A DNA stretch of 64,000 bases from Cadophora sp. MPI-SDFR-AT-0126 (lineage: Eukaryota; Ascomycota; Leotiomycetes; Helotiales; Ploettnerulaceae). The notes below the pieces were generated by a model. The model saw only the letters and a program-made list of their open reading frames with translations, was not told where the DNA came from and did no database searches. The DNA is taken from positions 1,736,001-1,800,000 of the forward strand of contig JAGMVK010000010.1 in NCBI GenBank assembly GCA_020747065.1, read 5' to 3'. The position numbers were made by a program, and so were the translations under genes. Positions 24,944 through 35,202 of the stretch are shown here, one piece after another (positions within the stretch are counted from its first letter, which is position 1; the number at the start of each line of letters is the position of its first letter).

Positions 24944-25379
24944 CTGTGGGTGGGTGAGTGGGTGAATGAGTTTGTGGGTACAGGTTAGAGTTCAGGGTTT
25001 GGGAATAGGGATGGGGAGGGAAGGCAGGGATGGCGGGGCAAATACATTTTGAATTTAGGAACCTGAGAAAGGTAGATTTGTGATGAGAAATCAACAGAAA
25101 ATATGAAAGATGTTACTACTCAAGGGGTTGCAAAGGAAGGGATGTTTCAACAGTAACAAGGAAATATTCAATTGTTGCGAGGGCCAAGCGAGAACCGAAA
25201 GAGACATTTGATGTTTGAAGATCATGACGTGAAGTCCAACCGTCCTGCATTAGCCTCGGCATCGAGAAAATAGACTTTAGTAGCCTCGCATTATAGCCTT
25301 GTTCATTCCACTAGGAACTCAGCCTCGGCGTACTTTTGTTTGCACTAGGAAATGATGAGAATGAGAATGTGACAAGAGC

Positions 25380-25381
25380 TA
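25380..25381. repeat. TA target-site duplication, left copy
   Basis: TA directly outside the left inverted repeat; the matching TA is at 27806-27807. A TA duplication is the rule for Tc1/mariner/pogo elements. Confidence 0.8.
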
Positions 25382-25461
25382 CTAGTCGGTCCACCTTCTG
25401 TGGCTCGGGGCTCGCTTACAGTCGGGGAAAGCAAATGTCACAGGAAAGCAAAAGTGTCACA
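25382..25461 (+). repeat. Left terminal inverted repeat, 80 bp
   Basis: Matches the reverse complement of 27726-27805 at all 80 positions by eye. Internal sub-motifs AAGCAAATGTCACA and AAGCAAAAGTGTCACA are near-direct repeats and may be transposase binding sites. Confidence 0.93.
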
Positions 25462-25550
25462 GCTCGGGTTAACATCGGCGATTTATTTTTAGTGTAAACC
25501 CCACCAAAACCAAGTCGCCGGCAACAATTATTCAAATGCAAAACTCCATA

Positions 25551-27622
25551 TCAAATCCCTAATTTTACATAGTCGGTTCCTGTAATAAATGAGTCCTCCT
25601 TATCCTCTTCTCCAGAGCTTTCGGCGTATTCTGAGCCTACCGGCGAAGAATCGACGTACTCAGCGTATTGAGTACAAGCCTTCTCTCCACTTGATTGCGT
25701 ATATATCTCTACTTCTTCGTCGTTATCAAGCTCCACTTGATATTGCAATTTAGACGCCAATAGGCCTGGGTGACCCTCTTCAGTTAGAAGTACAGCCTCT
25801 ACAGCGTTGGGCTTTTTATCTGGTTCTCTCTCTCGTATCAAAAGCTCAGAATCAGGTGGAATAACCTCTCCTGCACGAACTAGTTCCTGTATCCTTTGCT
25901 TTCTTACCTTATTAATCTTCCTAGCCGCAACTCCCGCTACTCTTAGAGACTCCTTGTGTTTTCCAATAGCCTGGGAAAGTAGTCTCGTAGCTCTCTTAAG
26001 CTCTTCCATTCGTTCAGCTTCTGCCTTTGCAGAGATCTGTACTCGTAACTCAGTAACTGTAGGTGCAGAACCTCCACCATTACTCTTAATTGTACGCCGA
26101 GAAGTCTTCTTCCGTCTAGCACTTTCCTGTAGCTTTTGTTGCAAGAGAGCGTGCTCTGTAGTCGTCAAATAAGCCTTCTGGAGTTGTACCGCCGTCTCCT
26201 TCATTGCCTCTTTAAAGACCTCCACGGTATTATCAGAGAATGTCGTCGGATCTCTACCAATAAACGACTCAATTGCTGCTTTCGTCTTCCAAACCTTTTC
26301 AGAGGCAGTGTTTGAAGGAAGCTCAGGCTCCGTAGAAAGGTTTCCTTTGCTGAAAGACCGTACTCTCGTGAGGCCGGTTTTACAGCTTAACGGCCAGATT
26401 CCGGACTCTTTGAAAGCGTTGCAAATAGTATGGGAAACTAGCGTTTCTTCTCTGATCCGGGACAGGTCTCTAAAGAAAGACGTGATTGTATATTCAAGAT
26501 CTAAGCTACGCAACGCCGAATTAACGGCAAGAGAGTGGTAGTGTTTCCATGGTCTAAATATGCCGACATCTAGAGGTTGGAGAGCATGCGTTAGGTGGCT
26601 TGGAAAGTACCAAGGAAGAATATGATTCTCTTTTAAGAGCAGTTGAAAGGGCAAAAAGAAGTGAGATTCGTGGCCGTCTAAGAGCAAGAGCTTCCACGGC
26701 TTATTTGGACCGGCATGCGAGTACTTGATCAAGTGATAGCCATATTTCATGATTACGTCGTTATTGACGTAGCCACTTGAAGAACAGACGATTGTCTCTT
26801 CACCCGTGAGGTTTGGAGACACCCAATTTTGCATGATATGTTCTCCAGGACAGATTATAAAAGGTGGCAAAGGTTTCTGGCCATCTCCACGTACAGTTTC
26901 CGTGACCGTAACGGTTTTACGGCTTCCCTGAGTTGCAGTATATAGCTCCGTAACAGCTACAGGTACAACGACCTTCTCTGCGGAGGGGCAACCAACTCGT
27001 ACACCTGATTCGTCCATATTCAAGACCTTCTTTCCTGAATTAATATGTAGCCTCCGCATCTCTTTCCCTAGAGCCTCGAACCAAGCCTTAATCTCTTCTT
27101 CAGTATGCGATTCTAGACGTATAACCTCCATAGGCTTCGTCTTCAGCGTGTGGAGTTGTACGTTCTTATTCAACCAAGTTGTGTACCACCGATCGGAGGG
27201 AGCTGATTTTGGAGGATTCTGAGACTGTATAATATCAGCAGAGGTTCACGGAAGTAAGGAGAGGCTCTTACTGCCAAAAGATGAGTAATTGCTGATTTAA
27301 CCATTGCATGCGTAGCTCCAAGACCTAACTCCCATTGCTCGTGGCAATATTGAATAATCGCCGTCTCTTGCACCGGCGATAACACCTTATTATGGCCACC
27401 ACTTCCTGGCGAATCTGCGGTCCTTATACCTCCCTGAGCCTTCTTCCTCCTTGCCCTACAGATGGATTGACGTAAAGTAGACTCAGAAACACCATATATT
27501 CGCGCCGCAGTCTTCGACGATTCCGTTGAGTGCTCAAGAGCCCATTTCCGAGCCTCTGCGAAGGCTATATTGTAGTCTGACTTCGTGGCGTACTTGCCAA
27601 AGTAATTTCCAGGTAAGGGCAT
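25551..27622 (-). CDS. Pogo/Fot1-like DDE transposase
   Basis: Exons 27272-27622 and 25551-27218; 53-bp intron with perfect donor GTAAGA. 672 residues. The N-terminus has a psq/CENP-B-type helix-turn-helix (residues about 15-60: ARKWALEHSTESSKTAARIYGVSESTLRQ). Catalytic triad of the DDE superfamily: VLNMDESGVR, LLLLDGHESHF and ALQPLDVGIFRPWK, i.e. three aspartates as in pogo/Fot1. The C-terminal part is Lys/Arg-rich and helical. Read without splicing, two overlapping frames appear, which could be mistaken for a broken gene; the intron joins them as HLLA to NPPKSAPSDRWY, a normal junction for this family. An alternative acceptor six bases upstream also keeps the frame. No stop or frameshift is seen. 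Confidence 0.9.
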
Positions 27623-27725
27623 TTGAACGATCGTAAATCGAAATGAAAATTGGTCGGTGGTGGATCACAATCGCGATTCAAAAAGTAGTGTTTTTGGTGG
27701 GAAAACGCGCTTCGCGTATCTGAGT

Positions 27726-27805
27726 TGTGACACTTTTGCTTTCCTGTGACATTTGCTTTCCCCGACTGTAAGCGAGCCCCGAGCCACAGAAGGTGGACCG
27801 ACTAG
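27726..27805 (-). repeat. Right terminal inverted repeat, 80 bp
   Basis: Inverted copy of 25382-25461; identity ends after GTGTCACA, the next bases diverging (G/A). Confidence 0.93.
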
Positions 27806-27807
27806 TA
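27806..27807. repeat. TA target-site duplication, right copy
   Basis: TA directly outside the right inverted repeat, partner of 25380-25381. Confidence 0.8.
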
Positions 27808-27971
27808 GGTCAGAAGAGAAAGGGAAACATTTACAATGATTCGATATCACGCTCTATAACATCCAAACAATGCTAGTTATCATACAAAAGTACAGTACAG
27901 TTCAGAATCGACAACGTAACAAAACCAGGGGTATCAACATACGCGCCTCCATCATAATAGAAAAAACAATT

Positions 27972-30152
27972 CTACACCTCGTAATAATAGTCCTCATCCA
28001 GGCCCTCTCTGCTAGGAACGACTCCAGCGCCCTCAGGAGGACCAGCATAACCATCATCCAAGCGGACATTCAGAAGACGGATTTTCAGGCCATATTCGCT
28101 GACTAGGTTGACTAACTTGTTCGTCTCGGCTGTGATTGGCGCCTGATTTAATAGCATTAGGAGACCATCGAGCCACTCTGATGCAAGGCTGTGAGTTGGT
28201 GGCATCAAGGTCAGAATCGCCCGCTCGGTAGCTTCTTGACGTGATGATTGAGATTTCTCGTCTGAAGCTCCCACGAAACTGTTGATGGTGATCTTGGTTG
28301 TTGAGCTTTGTTTTGGTGTATGGGAAAGTGATTTGAGCGTTGAAGTTGTCGAAATACTTGAGCTATCATCTGTTGCTGCCGAGACGTTCGAAACAACGGA
28401 ACTGATCGTGCTTAGATCTATCTTCTCGCTCAACTCGTCCAAAGGCGGCTCTTTTGTTGTCTGGGCATCGAAGTCCGCGTAATGAAGATACCGGCGATTA
28501 TGTGACAGTCGAACATACCTGTATGTTGTCGATGATGTCCTTTGCGTCCCATTGCGAATTGTATCATTCTTGTTCAGAAGAGACCTTGGGAACCAAGCTC
28601 CGGATAAAAGACATCGTATCCTCTGCTCTTTCACAAATTGCAGAGCTTCGTGCTTTAGCTCATCTCGAACCTGATGCAAATGCTGACCCCATTCATCTTC
28701 GAATGTCAACTCAAGAAGCTCCATTTGCAGCTCACGCAAGCGCGCGTACTCAAACTCTCCAAGCTCCTCCTCCACCTCTTGCACATCTTTTGTTCTGGAT
28801 GCCTGCCCAACAACCTGTTCAACCAATATTCTAACCAGCTCTGCCACTTTCTCAAAGTCCTCCTGTTCGGCACCAGTAGCTTTCCATAACCTGAAAAATG
28901 CTTGTAAGCTCGCAGTGTGTAGTCGAGACCACTGTAACAGGAGGGGCCGGAAAATCTTGTCGTAATTTTTCATCCCATCCAAGACCAGATAACTCTTCGC
29001 ATCCTCGACGTCCGACTTGTCAACCTCAAAATGTTCGTAAAGGATCGTTGTAACAGCTAGACTAGACCGTGCAATCGGGCACCGCTCATTCATCGGCCGC
29101 GAGGACTGTTCCAGCAGTAACTTTTGGAATCCATCTTCCTGCTTCCGTACATAGTCTGTCAAGTCCATCATCCCCAGGAATCCAGCTGTATCGAATTCCC
29201 AAGCAGGGCTCTCTGTCTCGAATCCTAACCGCCGCCATTTTTCTGGATTGTGCCGCCTGCTCCCCTTCTTCGACGAGTCTGCTGCCAATTCTTCTATCCT
29301 CGGTGTCCCTCCATTGGCATTCAGATCTCTTCGCTCAGGCGCACTGGCCAAATGTAATCCTTTCAATGCTCGTCGGTGTTCCGGCCTCTCCAAATCCACT
29401 CTCACATCCCTCCATTTCTTCAGCAGAACTTTTGTCAACGCCTGAAACTCCAATAGCGGATGTGCCAGATCCTGAAGCGCAGAGCTCTGCATCAGGACAT
29501 AGACCGCCTTGATCACACCAAGATCTTGCAACCTCTTTATGAATTTCGGCCATTCCTCGCCCGTCCCACTACTCTTTCCCATTCCATCCTGCGGGTTCCC
29601 GCTATCATTCGTAATCGCATCTCTCATCAGAGCATTAAGCAACATCAACGCATTGGCGCATAGCGCATGATCCGCCGAATTGAGCTGCGACACCACCATT
29701 TCGAAGAACTGAGGGTATACGGCCACAGCCGGTTTCAAAGCTCGAAATCCAAACGCCCCAGGTATCCTTATAGCGCCCCTCGACGACTGCGGATGGGATA
29801 CTATAGCCACCAAAATCGACATTGCCCCACGCAGGATATTGACCAAAGGATGCACCACAATGAGCTCTACCACTCTCTCAACCAATTCGCCCGCCCCAGT
29901 AGACTCGAATATCTCCCATCCCATATCGACTTCGAGGAGCCGACTCAGCGATTGCAGGGAGTATGCGAGTGTGTTTCCGCCAGTGGTCATGATTAGACGG
30001 CGCAGGATATTGAGGCCGCCGGAGGAGATGAAGACATCTGCGAAGGCGGGATCGTTGATCGAGGATTGCAGCTTGAAGACTGCCATCTTGCGCATGGCAT
30101 CTTCGTCGCTGGAAAGGCGCGAGAGAAGGGCGGGGATGTCTGCTTGATCCAT
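27972..30152 (-). CDS. ELMO/CED-12 family protein (Lmo1-like)
   Basis: Single-exon gene of 726 residues, MDQADIPALLSRLSSDEDAM at the start. Residues 1 to about 330 are armadillo-like helical repeats (FADVFISSGGLNILRRLI, GGNTLAYSLQSLSRLLEV, ALCANALMLLNALMRDA). The ELMO domain follows at about 310-500 (RRLGFETESPAWEFDTAGFLGMMDL, with CPIARSSLAVTTILYEHFEV). A PH-like domain occupies about 530-690 (CLLSGAWFPR .. YRYVRLSHNRRYLHYADF .. HSLASEWLDGLLMLL). ELMO proteins bind DOCK-type exchange factors; in yeast Lmo1 with Dck1 activates the Rac-like GTPase Rho5. A similar role in Rac signalling is inferred here. The 3' end is only 167 bp from the transposon. Confidence 0.88.
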   Translation of the reverse strand: MDQADIPALLSRLSSDEDAMRKMAVFKLQSSINDPAFADVFISSGGLNILRRLIMTTGGNTLAYSLQSLSRLLEVDMGWEIFESTGAGELVERVVELIVVHPLVNILRGAMSILVAIVSHPQSSRGAIRIPGAFGFRALKPAVAVYPQFFEMVVSQLNSADHALCANALMLLNALMRDAITNDSGNPQDGMGKSSGTGEEWPKFIKRLQDLGVIKAVYVLMQSSALQDLAHPLLEFQALTKVLLKKWRDVRVDLERPEHRRALKGLHLASAPERRDLNANGGTPRIEELAADSSKKGSRRHNPEKWRRLGFETESPAWEFDTAGFLGMMDLTDYVRKQEDGFQKLLLEQSSRPMNERCPIARSSLAVTTILYEHFEVDKSDVEDAKSYLVLDGMKNYDKIFRPLLLQWSRLHTASLQAFFRLWKATGAEQEDFEKVAELVRILVEQVVGQASRTKDVQEVEEELGEFEYARLRELQMELLELTFEDEWGQHLHQVRDELKHEALQFVKEQRIRCLLSGAWFPRSLLNKNDTIRNGTQRTSSTTYRYVRLSHNRRYLHYADFDAQTTKEPPLDELSEKIDLSTISSVVSNVSAATDDSSSISTTSTLKSLSHTPKQSSTTKITINSFVGASDEKSQSSRQEATERAILTLMPPTHSLASEWLDGLLMLLNQAPITAETNKLVNLVSEYGLKIRLLNVRLDDGYAGPPEGAGVVPSREGLDEDYYYEV

Positions 30153-30724
30153 CGTGTCGCGTTGGGCTTGTGCTGGCGACGATTTGCGATTAGGATACTA
30201 AGACTGGACTGAGGGATTATGTGGAGAGCATTGGCGTTTATAGGATAGCGAGTAAAGTTTCAACGGGGAAGTGAGAGTGGTATTTTGGTGGATGGCATTT
30301 GGATGTGACCAGAATTTCGGTTTCCCAAGGTGTCGCGTCGGAAGTGGAAAGTCCGTGCGAGGCTGTTTGGAAAGGGGCTCGGTTCTAGGCCTACGCCGAT
30401 CATCTCCCCCCTTTTTCTTCACAAGATAACCGAGTAATTTGTTTACTACTCGGAAGGACATCTTGGACAGGGGTTGATCTAGAATACCACTGCACAGCTA
30501 TAGGGAGGCCACGTACTTGAGCAGCCTTTTCGTGCCAGAAATTGTCCTAGTTGTGGAGATGACTTTCGGAAACCTAACATGAGCCCTCCATTTTGTGTCT
30601 AAATCAAACTTCGCTACTCTCAAGCTAAGGACATATATCATTTCACACAACGTAGCAGCACAGTATTAGAGACTCGACAGTACTAGCGTTCCGAACTGAA
30701 GCTAAATGCTCTCCCCGCCAATCC
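30153..30724. other. No gene seen
   Basis: 570 bp between the ELMO start and the 3' end of the transporter; an 87-codon minus frame is present but has no recognisable features. Confidence 0.5.
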
Positions 30725-32577
30725 TCAAATATGCTTCTCATCCTCGCCAGCCTCAACATGCACCACATCGTGCTTCGACATCTCCAAAGGTTCCAGTTCA
30801 GCATCTCCGGAGAAGAGCCTATCAACAGCCTCGAGCTCTAAGCCCTTAGTTTCAGGGAAGAACAGGTAAATGATAGGCACCCAGAAAGCGTTGAGTACAG
30901 CGAAGATGATGTATGTCTTCCATCCGATGTTCTCGATTGCGATTGGTGTGATTTGGACAATCATCTGTGTAGCAAAGTCAGTGTAGTCTAGTTGACCGGG
31001 CTAGTTTCATACTTACGTAGTTGAAGATCCAGTTGGCAGCTGTGCTGATAGACGAACCACGCTGGCGAAGGCGCAAAGGAAGGATTTCGGATCTGTAGTG
31101 GTAGTTAGAATCTGTTTGGGAGGGTCGTCTAAAGTCGACAAACTTACGGATAAACCCAGACGGTAGCTTGGAAGCCGATAGTGAAAGCGCCCTGGAAAAC
31201 GAACAACATAGCAGCTGCGCCAATTCCGGCACTATGTGCGATGGACGTTTCGTTTTGCACCTGGAAAATCAAGGCTGCTTGCACAGCCATGACGGCAGCC
31301 ATCACGCTTATCATAGAGAGGAGCTACTTTGTATTAGTGACTATGCCTGCTGATACTCGCGGAGATTTGGTCCTCTTACCAGTGGTCGTCGGCCAATGCG
31401 ATCAATCAGAAACCATGGGATGAAGGATGCGACGAAGAACCAGGTCTGCAGATATCCACTCATGAGAGAGGACATGTGGGAGTCGAAGCCGATGGACTTC
31501 TCAAACAATCTGCTCTTGTCAACTACCATTCTCGAAGAAGCAGGAAGGGGGAACATGGACTTACGTTCCAGAATAGTATATAATGGCGTTGATACCTCCC
31601 AATTGCTGGAAAGCTTGAATCCCACAAGCGATCAGGAGCCGTCTCTGACTCTTGATATGATCATTCTTGAGCAGATCTTTCCATGAACCAGCTCCGATGG
31701 ACGCCTCGTAAGCAACAGTGTGTAGAATCTCACCATGGAGTCTCTGTACAGCAACCTCATCCTGAGCACCCCGCAATCTTTGCAGAACTGCGAGACACTC
31801 ATCCGGTCTATCATGTGCTGCGAGCCATCTTGGGGACTCGGGGATGATATAGAGGATAAATAGCATAGGGACTAAGAACATGCACTGGAGAATAGTGGGG
31901 ATGCGCCAGGCGTAGCTAGAGGTGTGGGTTGAGAAAGCGTAGTCGATCCAGTAGACGAAGAAGATGCCGAAATTGAGGGTGGACAGCTGGGCACAGACAA
32001 CTGAAGACTTGCATCAGCTCGTGCTTCAAACAAGAAAATTTATAATTTTTACTTACAGATTCCTCGTGTGGCCTTGGGCGAGAACTCGGCTTGAAGGACG
32101 GGTACCGTGGAGTTGATAGCACCCATTCCAACTCCAGAAACGATTCGAGCCACGATCATCTGAAACATGTCAGCCTCGGCACACTCAGACAATTATGAGG
32201 GATTCTAACCTGTGCACGACTGTAAGAAGTCGCTTGCAGAAGAGCGCCAATAATCATGACAATTGCACCCCCGCCGATGCTTTTGCGCCTTCCTAGCTGC
32301 TCGCCAACAGCAGCAGTGATAACAGCTCCAAAGAAACACCCGACTTCGTAGATCGCGACTATAAGTCCGATCATGGTGGCATCTGGACTGTCGAACGTAT
32401 CCGTAAAGGCTTTGCCGTTTACTGAAGTGCTTGTTAGAATAGAATAATACTCATAGAAGGAATTGAGAACGTACCAAAACCTCCCATGAGACCGTTATCA
32501 AATCCAATCAAGAGGAAACCAAGGGAGGTGAGGACAGTGACAGCCCCCAAGAGGCCACGTCCTCTGAGTTCGAACAT
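30725..32577 (-). CDS. MFS sugar transporter
   Basis: Eight exons: 32475-32577, 32210-32421, 32057-32159, 31565-32000, 31380-31509, 31148-31323, 31017-31092, 30725-30964; 491 residues with the expected 12 membrane helices. Sugar-porter marks: FLLIGFDNGLMGGFV in helix 1, GEQLGRRKSIGGGAIVM (the G-R-R-K loop), the PESPRWL motif after helix 6, QAFQQLGGINAIIYYSGTLF in helix 7, DRIGRRPLL, and FFPETKGLELEAVDRLF after helix 12. These fit the sugar-porter family of proton-coupled hexose or disaccharide uptake; the substrate cannot be read. It is transcribed away from the lactonase-like gene across an 850-bp shared upstream region. Confidence 0.92.
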
Positions 32578-33424
32578 ACTGATCGATCGATGGCAAGATG
32601 TAAAGGTGTTTTGCTGATGTTTTGAAGCTAATTTCCGTGTCCACTCTCGTCGAGATCAACCAGGTGAGAAGGGGGAAGACTGGCGCTTCTTATACAGGCT
32701 GGTATCTCAGGTTCTATCTCAGTTTCGGGTCCGAGAGATGAATCATTGATACGGGAGCGGCAAATGCTGTAAACTTGGAAACAGTCTCAGCGCAAGCCTC
32801 ATCTCCACTCTCCAAGCAAATGAAATGTGGGATCTGGGGATGTGGAGGATGTAGATGCGGGGAGAAGCCGTCAGGCCAGGAATGATGAAGCTTCATGGGT
32901 CGGCAAATGCTTTTATTTCCCTCACATGCTAGTGCAGCACAGCTCGAGGAGCTAGTCACAGCTGAGAAAAGCTTAAATGTCAGGCCATTTCAGGGGTTTG
33001 CCGACGCAGGATTGTTTCTCCAAACTCAAGGAAATCACCACGACTCAATATCGAGATGAAAAAAAATATTACAATGACCATTTTCCAAAGACCATTTTCC
33101 AAAACTACCAATAAGAAAATCAAAGATGAAAGATATCAATTCAGCAATAATAAACTTGCTGCCCTGGAAGCGGGGACTGACGGCGAGACAGCACATGTGA
33201 TGCACGAGGGGGTAGATTCGTCGGGCTTTGACGGCCTGTGGCCAGTTAGACGACAACTCCTCGATCAGCACACTTCCATGAGGAGGTACGACATCATCTC
33301 CACACGGCAAATGATGAAATAGTGCGACGATAGCTGTTTAAGCTATCGAAATGGTAACAATATTCATTCCCATTTCTGAGGGTTAAACTTTGGCTAGATC
33401 TCGCGTTATTCGAACAGACTCAAC
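32578..33424. other. Divergent promoter region of transporter and lactonase
   Basis: Shared upstream region for genes reading outward on both sides; A-rich run at about 33058. I mark no specific operator. Confidence 0.5.
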
Positions 33425-34475
33425 ATGCCAGCCGTAACTCCATTCAAAATCTACCATGAGAACTTTAAGGGAATAATAGGTCCAGACCCAAAGCTCGAAT
33501 GTCTCCTAGAAGATCATACATGCCCATTTGCACACGAAGCAGGTGTCTTCATCCCAGATGATAACACACTATTCATCACGAGCAACCAATTTCCCCATCC
33601 AGCCACAGGCGAGAAAACCATCCAGATATCAAAAGTCACTCTCAGCAACGGATCAGCGACATGTGAGAAAATCGAAACAGAAAATGTCCCCATGGCGAAC
33701 GGCGGCGTCAATTACAAAGACGGCGTCCTATTCTGCGCGCAAGGAACTCTCTCGTCTCCTGGAGGTCTAGCATTCATGTCGACAACCCCGCCATACAAAT
33801 CCTCCATACTCCTTTCAAATTTCTACGGTCGCAACTTCAACTCTGTCAACGACGTAGTAATCCACAGCGACGGATCGATATGGTTCACAGACCCAAACTA
33901 CGGTCACGAACAAGGCATTCGACTACGACCCGTTCTCCCAAATCAAGTCTACCGATACGATCCCGTTTCTAAGGCAGTCAGAGCTGTAGCCGATGGATTT
34001 GGGAGACCAAATGGACTTTGTTTCAGCCCGGATGAGAATATACTTTATGTGACTGATACGGATTGGATACATGGCGATGGGACGACGGACGATTCTCGAG
34101 CTTCGACAATGTAAGTTCTAGCCCCGTACGTCTAAACGGGAAATGCAACCCTCACACTCACTTAACAGATATGCCTTCGACATCGCCATTTACTCAGGAC
34201 AGCAGTTCTTGATCAATCGACGACTTTTCGCTTACGCCGCATCACGTTGTCCAGACGGAATTAAGTGCGATATGGATGGAAATGTCTACAGTGGTTGTGG
34301 TGATGGTGTTAATGTTTGGTCGCCTGGAGGAGTTCATCTGGGTACTGTGGAGGTGGAAGGTGGTGCTGCGAATTTCTGTTTTGGGAGGGAAGGAGAACTT
34401 TTCATCTTGAATGAGAATAGGTTATGGCGTGCACAGCTGGGTAGTCATGTTAGGGGAGCACTTTTGAAGATTTAG
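33425..34475 (+). CDS. SMP-30/gluconolactonase-like protein
   Basis: Two exons, 33425-34110 and 34169-34475, 330 residues. Six-bladed propeller of the SMP-30/gluconolactonase/LRE group: metal ligand Glu in AHEAGVFIPDDNTLFITSN, Asn in NSVNDVVIHSDGSIWFTDPNYG, Asn/Asp in GRPNGLCFSPDENILYVTDT, and PDGIKCDMDGNVYSGCGDGV for the fourth ligand position. No signal peptide, so probably cytosolic. The family opens sugar lactones (metal-dependent hydrolysis) or acts on related esters. The divergent sugar transporter suggests a shared uptake and lactone-hydrolysis function; this is an inference. The splice restores AST-IYAFD across ACAAT and ATATGCC. Confidence 0.9.
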
Positions 34476-35202
34476 ATCATGGAAATACAAGTCATTGTTG
34501 AACTGTATGAGACAAATGTTATTTGTGAACTCCTCAGTTTTACCTAGCACAGAATGATATCAACGTTTGAGAATCAGCAAGTGCCAAAGCAGCATCTAGT
34601 GCTATGGAGATCGCATCTACCGTGAGACTCTCCACGTCAATACCGCACGCCCACAAGGACAAACCCATTCGGGAAAGCTTGACGCCCAAACCCCACACTT
34701 ATCCCAGCCAGCCACAGACCCATTTTACCCCAGAATCCGGCTATTGAAATGTCATCGAACATTCCCACAGACTCGGTCTACCTCCGAGTCAACATCGGAG
34801 ACCTGCCGATGTGCTCAAGCGCACATCGGTGTTTGAAGGTTTTCGTCCGCGTCGATCTCGCTGTCGTATCATTTTGGGCCTTCGAGTGCATTAACGACAT
34901 TAAATGTAGATCGTGCACTTATCAACAGTCTAGAATGAAACTATGTCTAGAGAGAGTTATGGGGTGGGGACAAGTGGATGCTTATCTTGTAGTATTGCGG
35001 AAGACTTACAGCCCAGATGGAAGCGAGTCTGGTTCGCTCCCTGGAAATGGTGCAATGCAAAACACCTCACACAATCTCTTTCCTAAGACTGAGGCTGAGA
35101 TAGACGGTACAGCCAGAGGAATGGGTATGCCTGAAAATTCTGATTCGCTTCGTGTCATTTCACCAAACTATCTAGGTTATGTTCCCATCAAACCAAGCCC
35201 CC
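34476..35202. other. Intergenic region between convergent genes
   Basis: A 187-codon plus-strand frame (34749-35312) runs into the antisense of the amidohydrolase and shows no domain. A 9-bp perfect hairpin lies at 34806-34829. Confidence 0.5.
34806..34829. repeat. Perfect 9-bp stem hairpin
   Basis: CCGATGTGC, six-base loop, GCACATCGG. A weaker 5-bp hairpin (CTCCG..CGGAG) lies immediately upstream. Role unknown. Confidence 0.6.

Larger units (their letters stand above)
25382..27805 (-). mobile_element. Pogo/Fot1-like DNA transposon, complete, 2424 bp
   Basis: Complete class II element bounded by 80-bp inverted repeats that are identical to each other (25382-25461 and 27726-27805), beginning CTAGTCGGTCC, and flanked by TA duplications. 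Its single gene (minus strand) encodes a DDE transposase of the pogo/Fot1 group with a 53-bp intron. Identical termini and an intact gene suggest recent insertion with no heavy repeat-induced mutation. It sits between a MAPEG-like gene and the 3' end of the ELMO gene, 167 bp from the latter's stop codon. Confidence 0.93.

Noticed and set aside
25551..27622. Two overlapping frames suggesting a frameshifted, dead transposase
   Set aside because: A consensus 53-bp intron (27219-27271) joins them in phase, so the gene looks intact.
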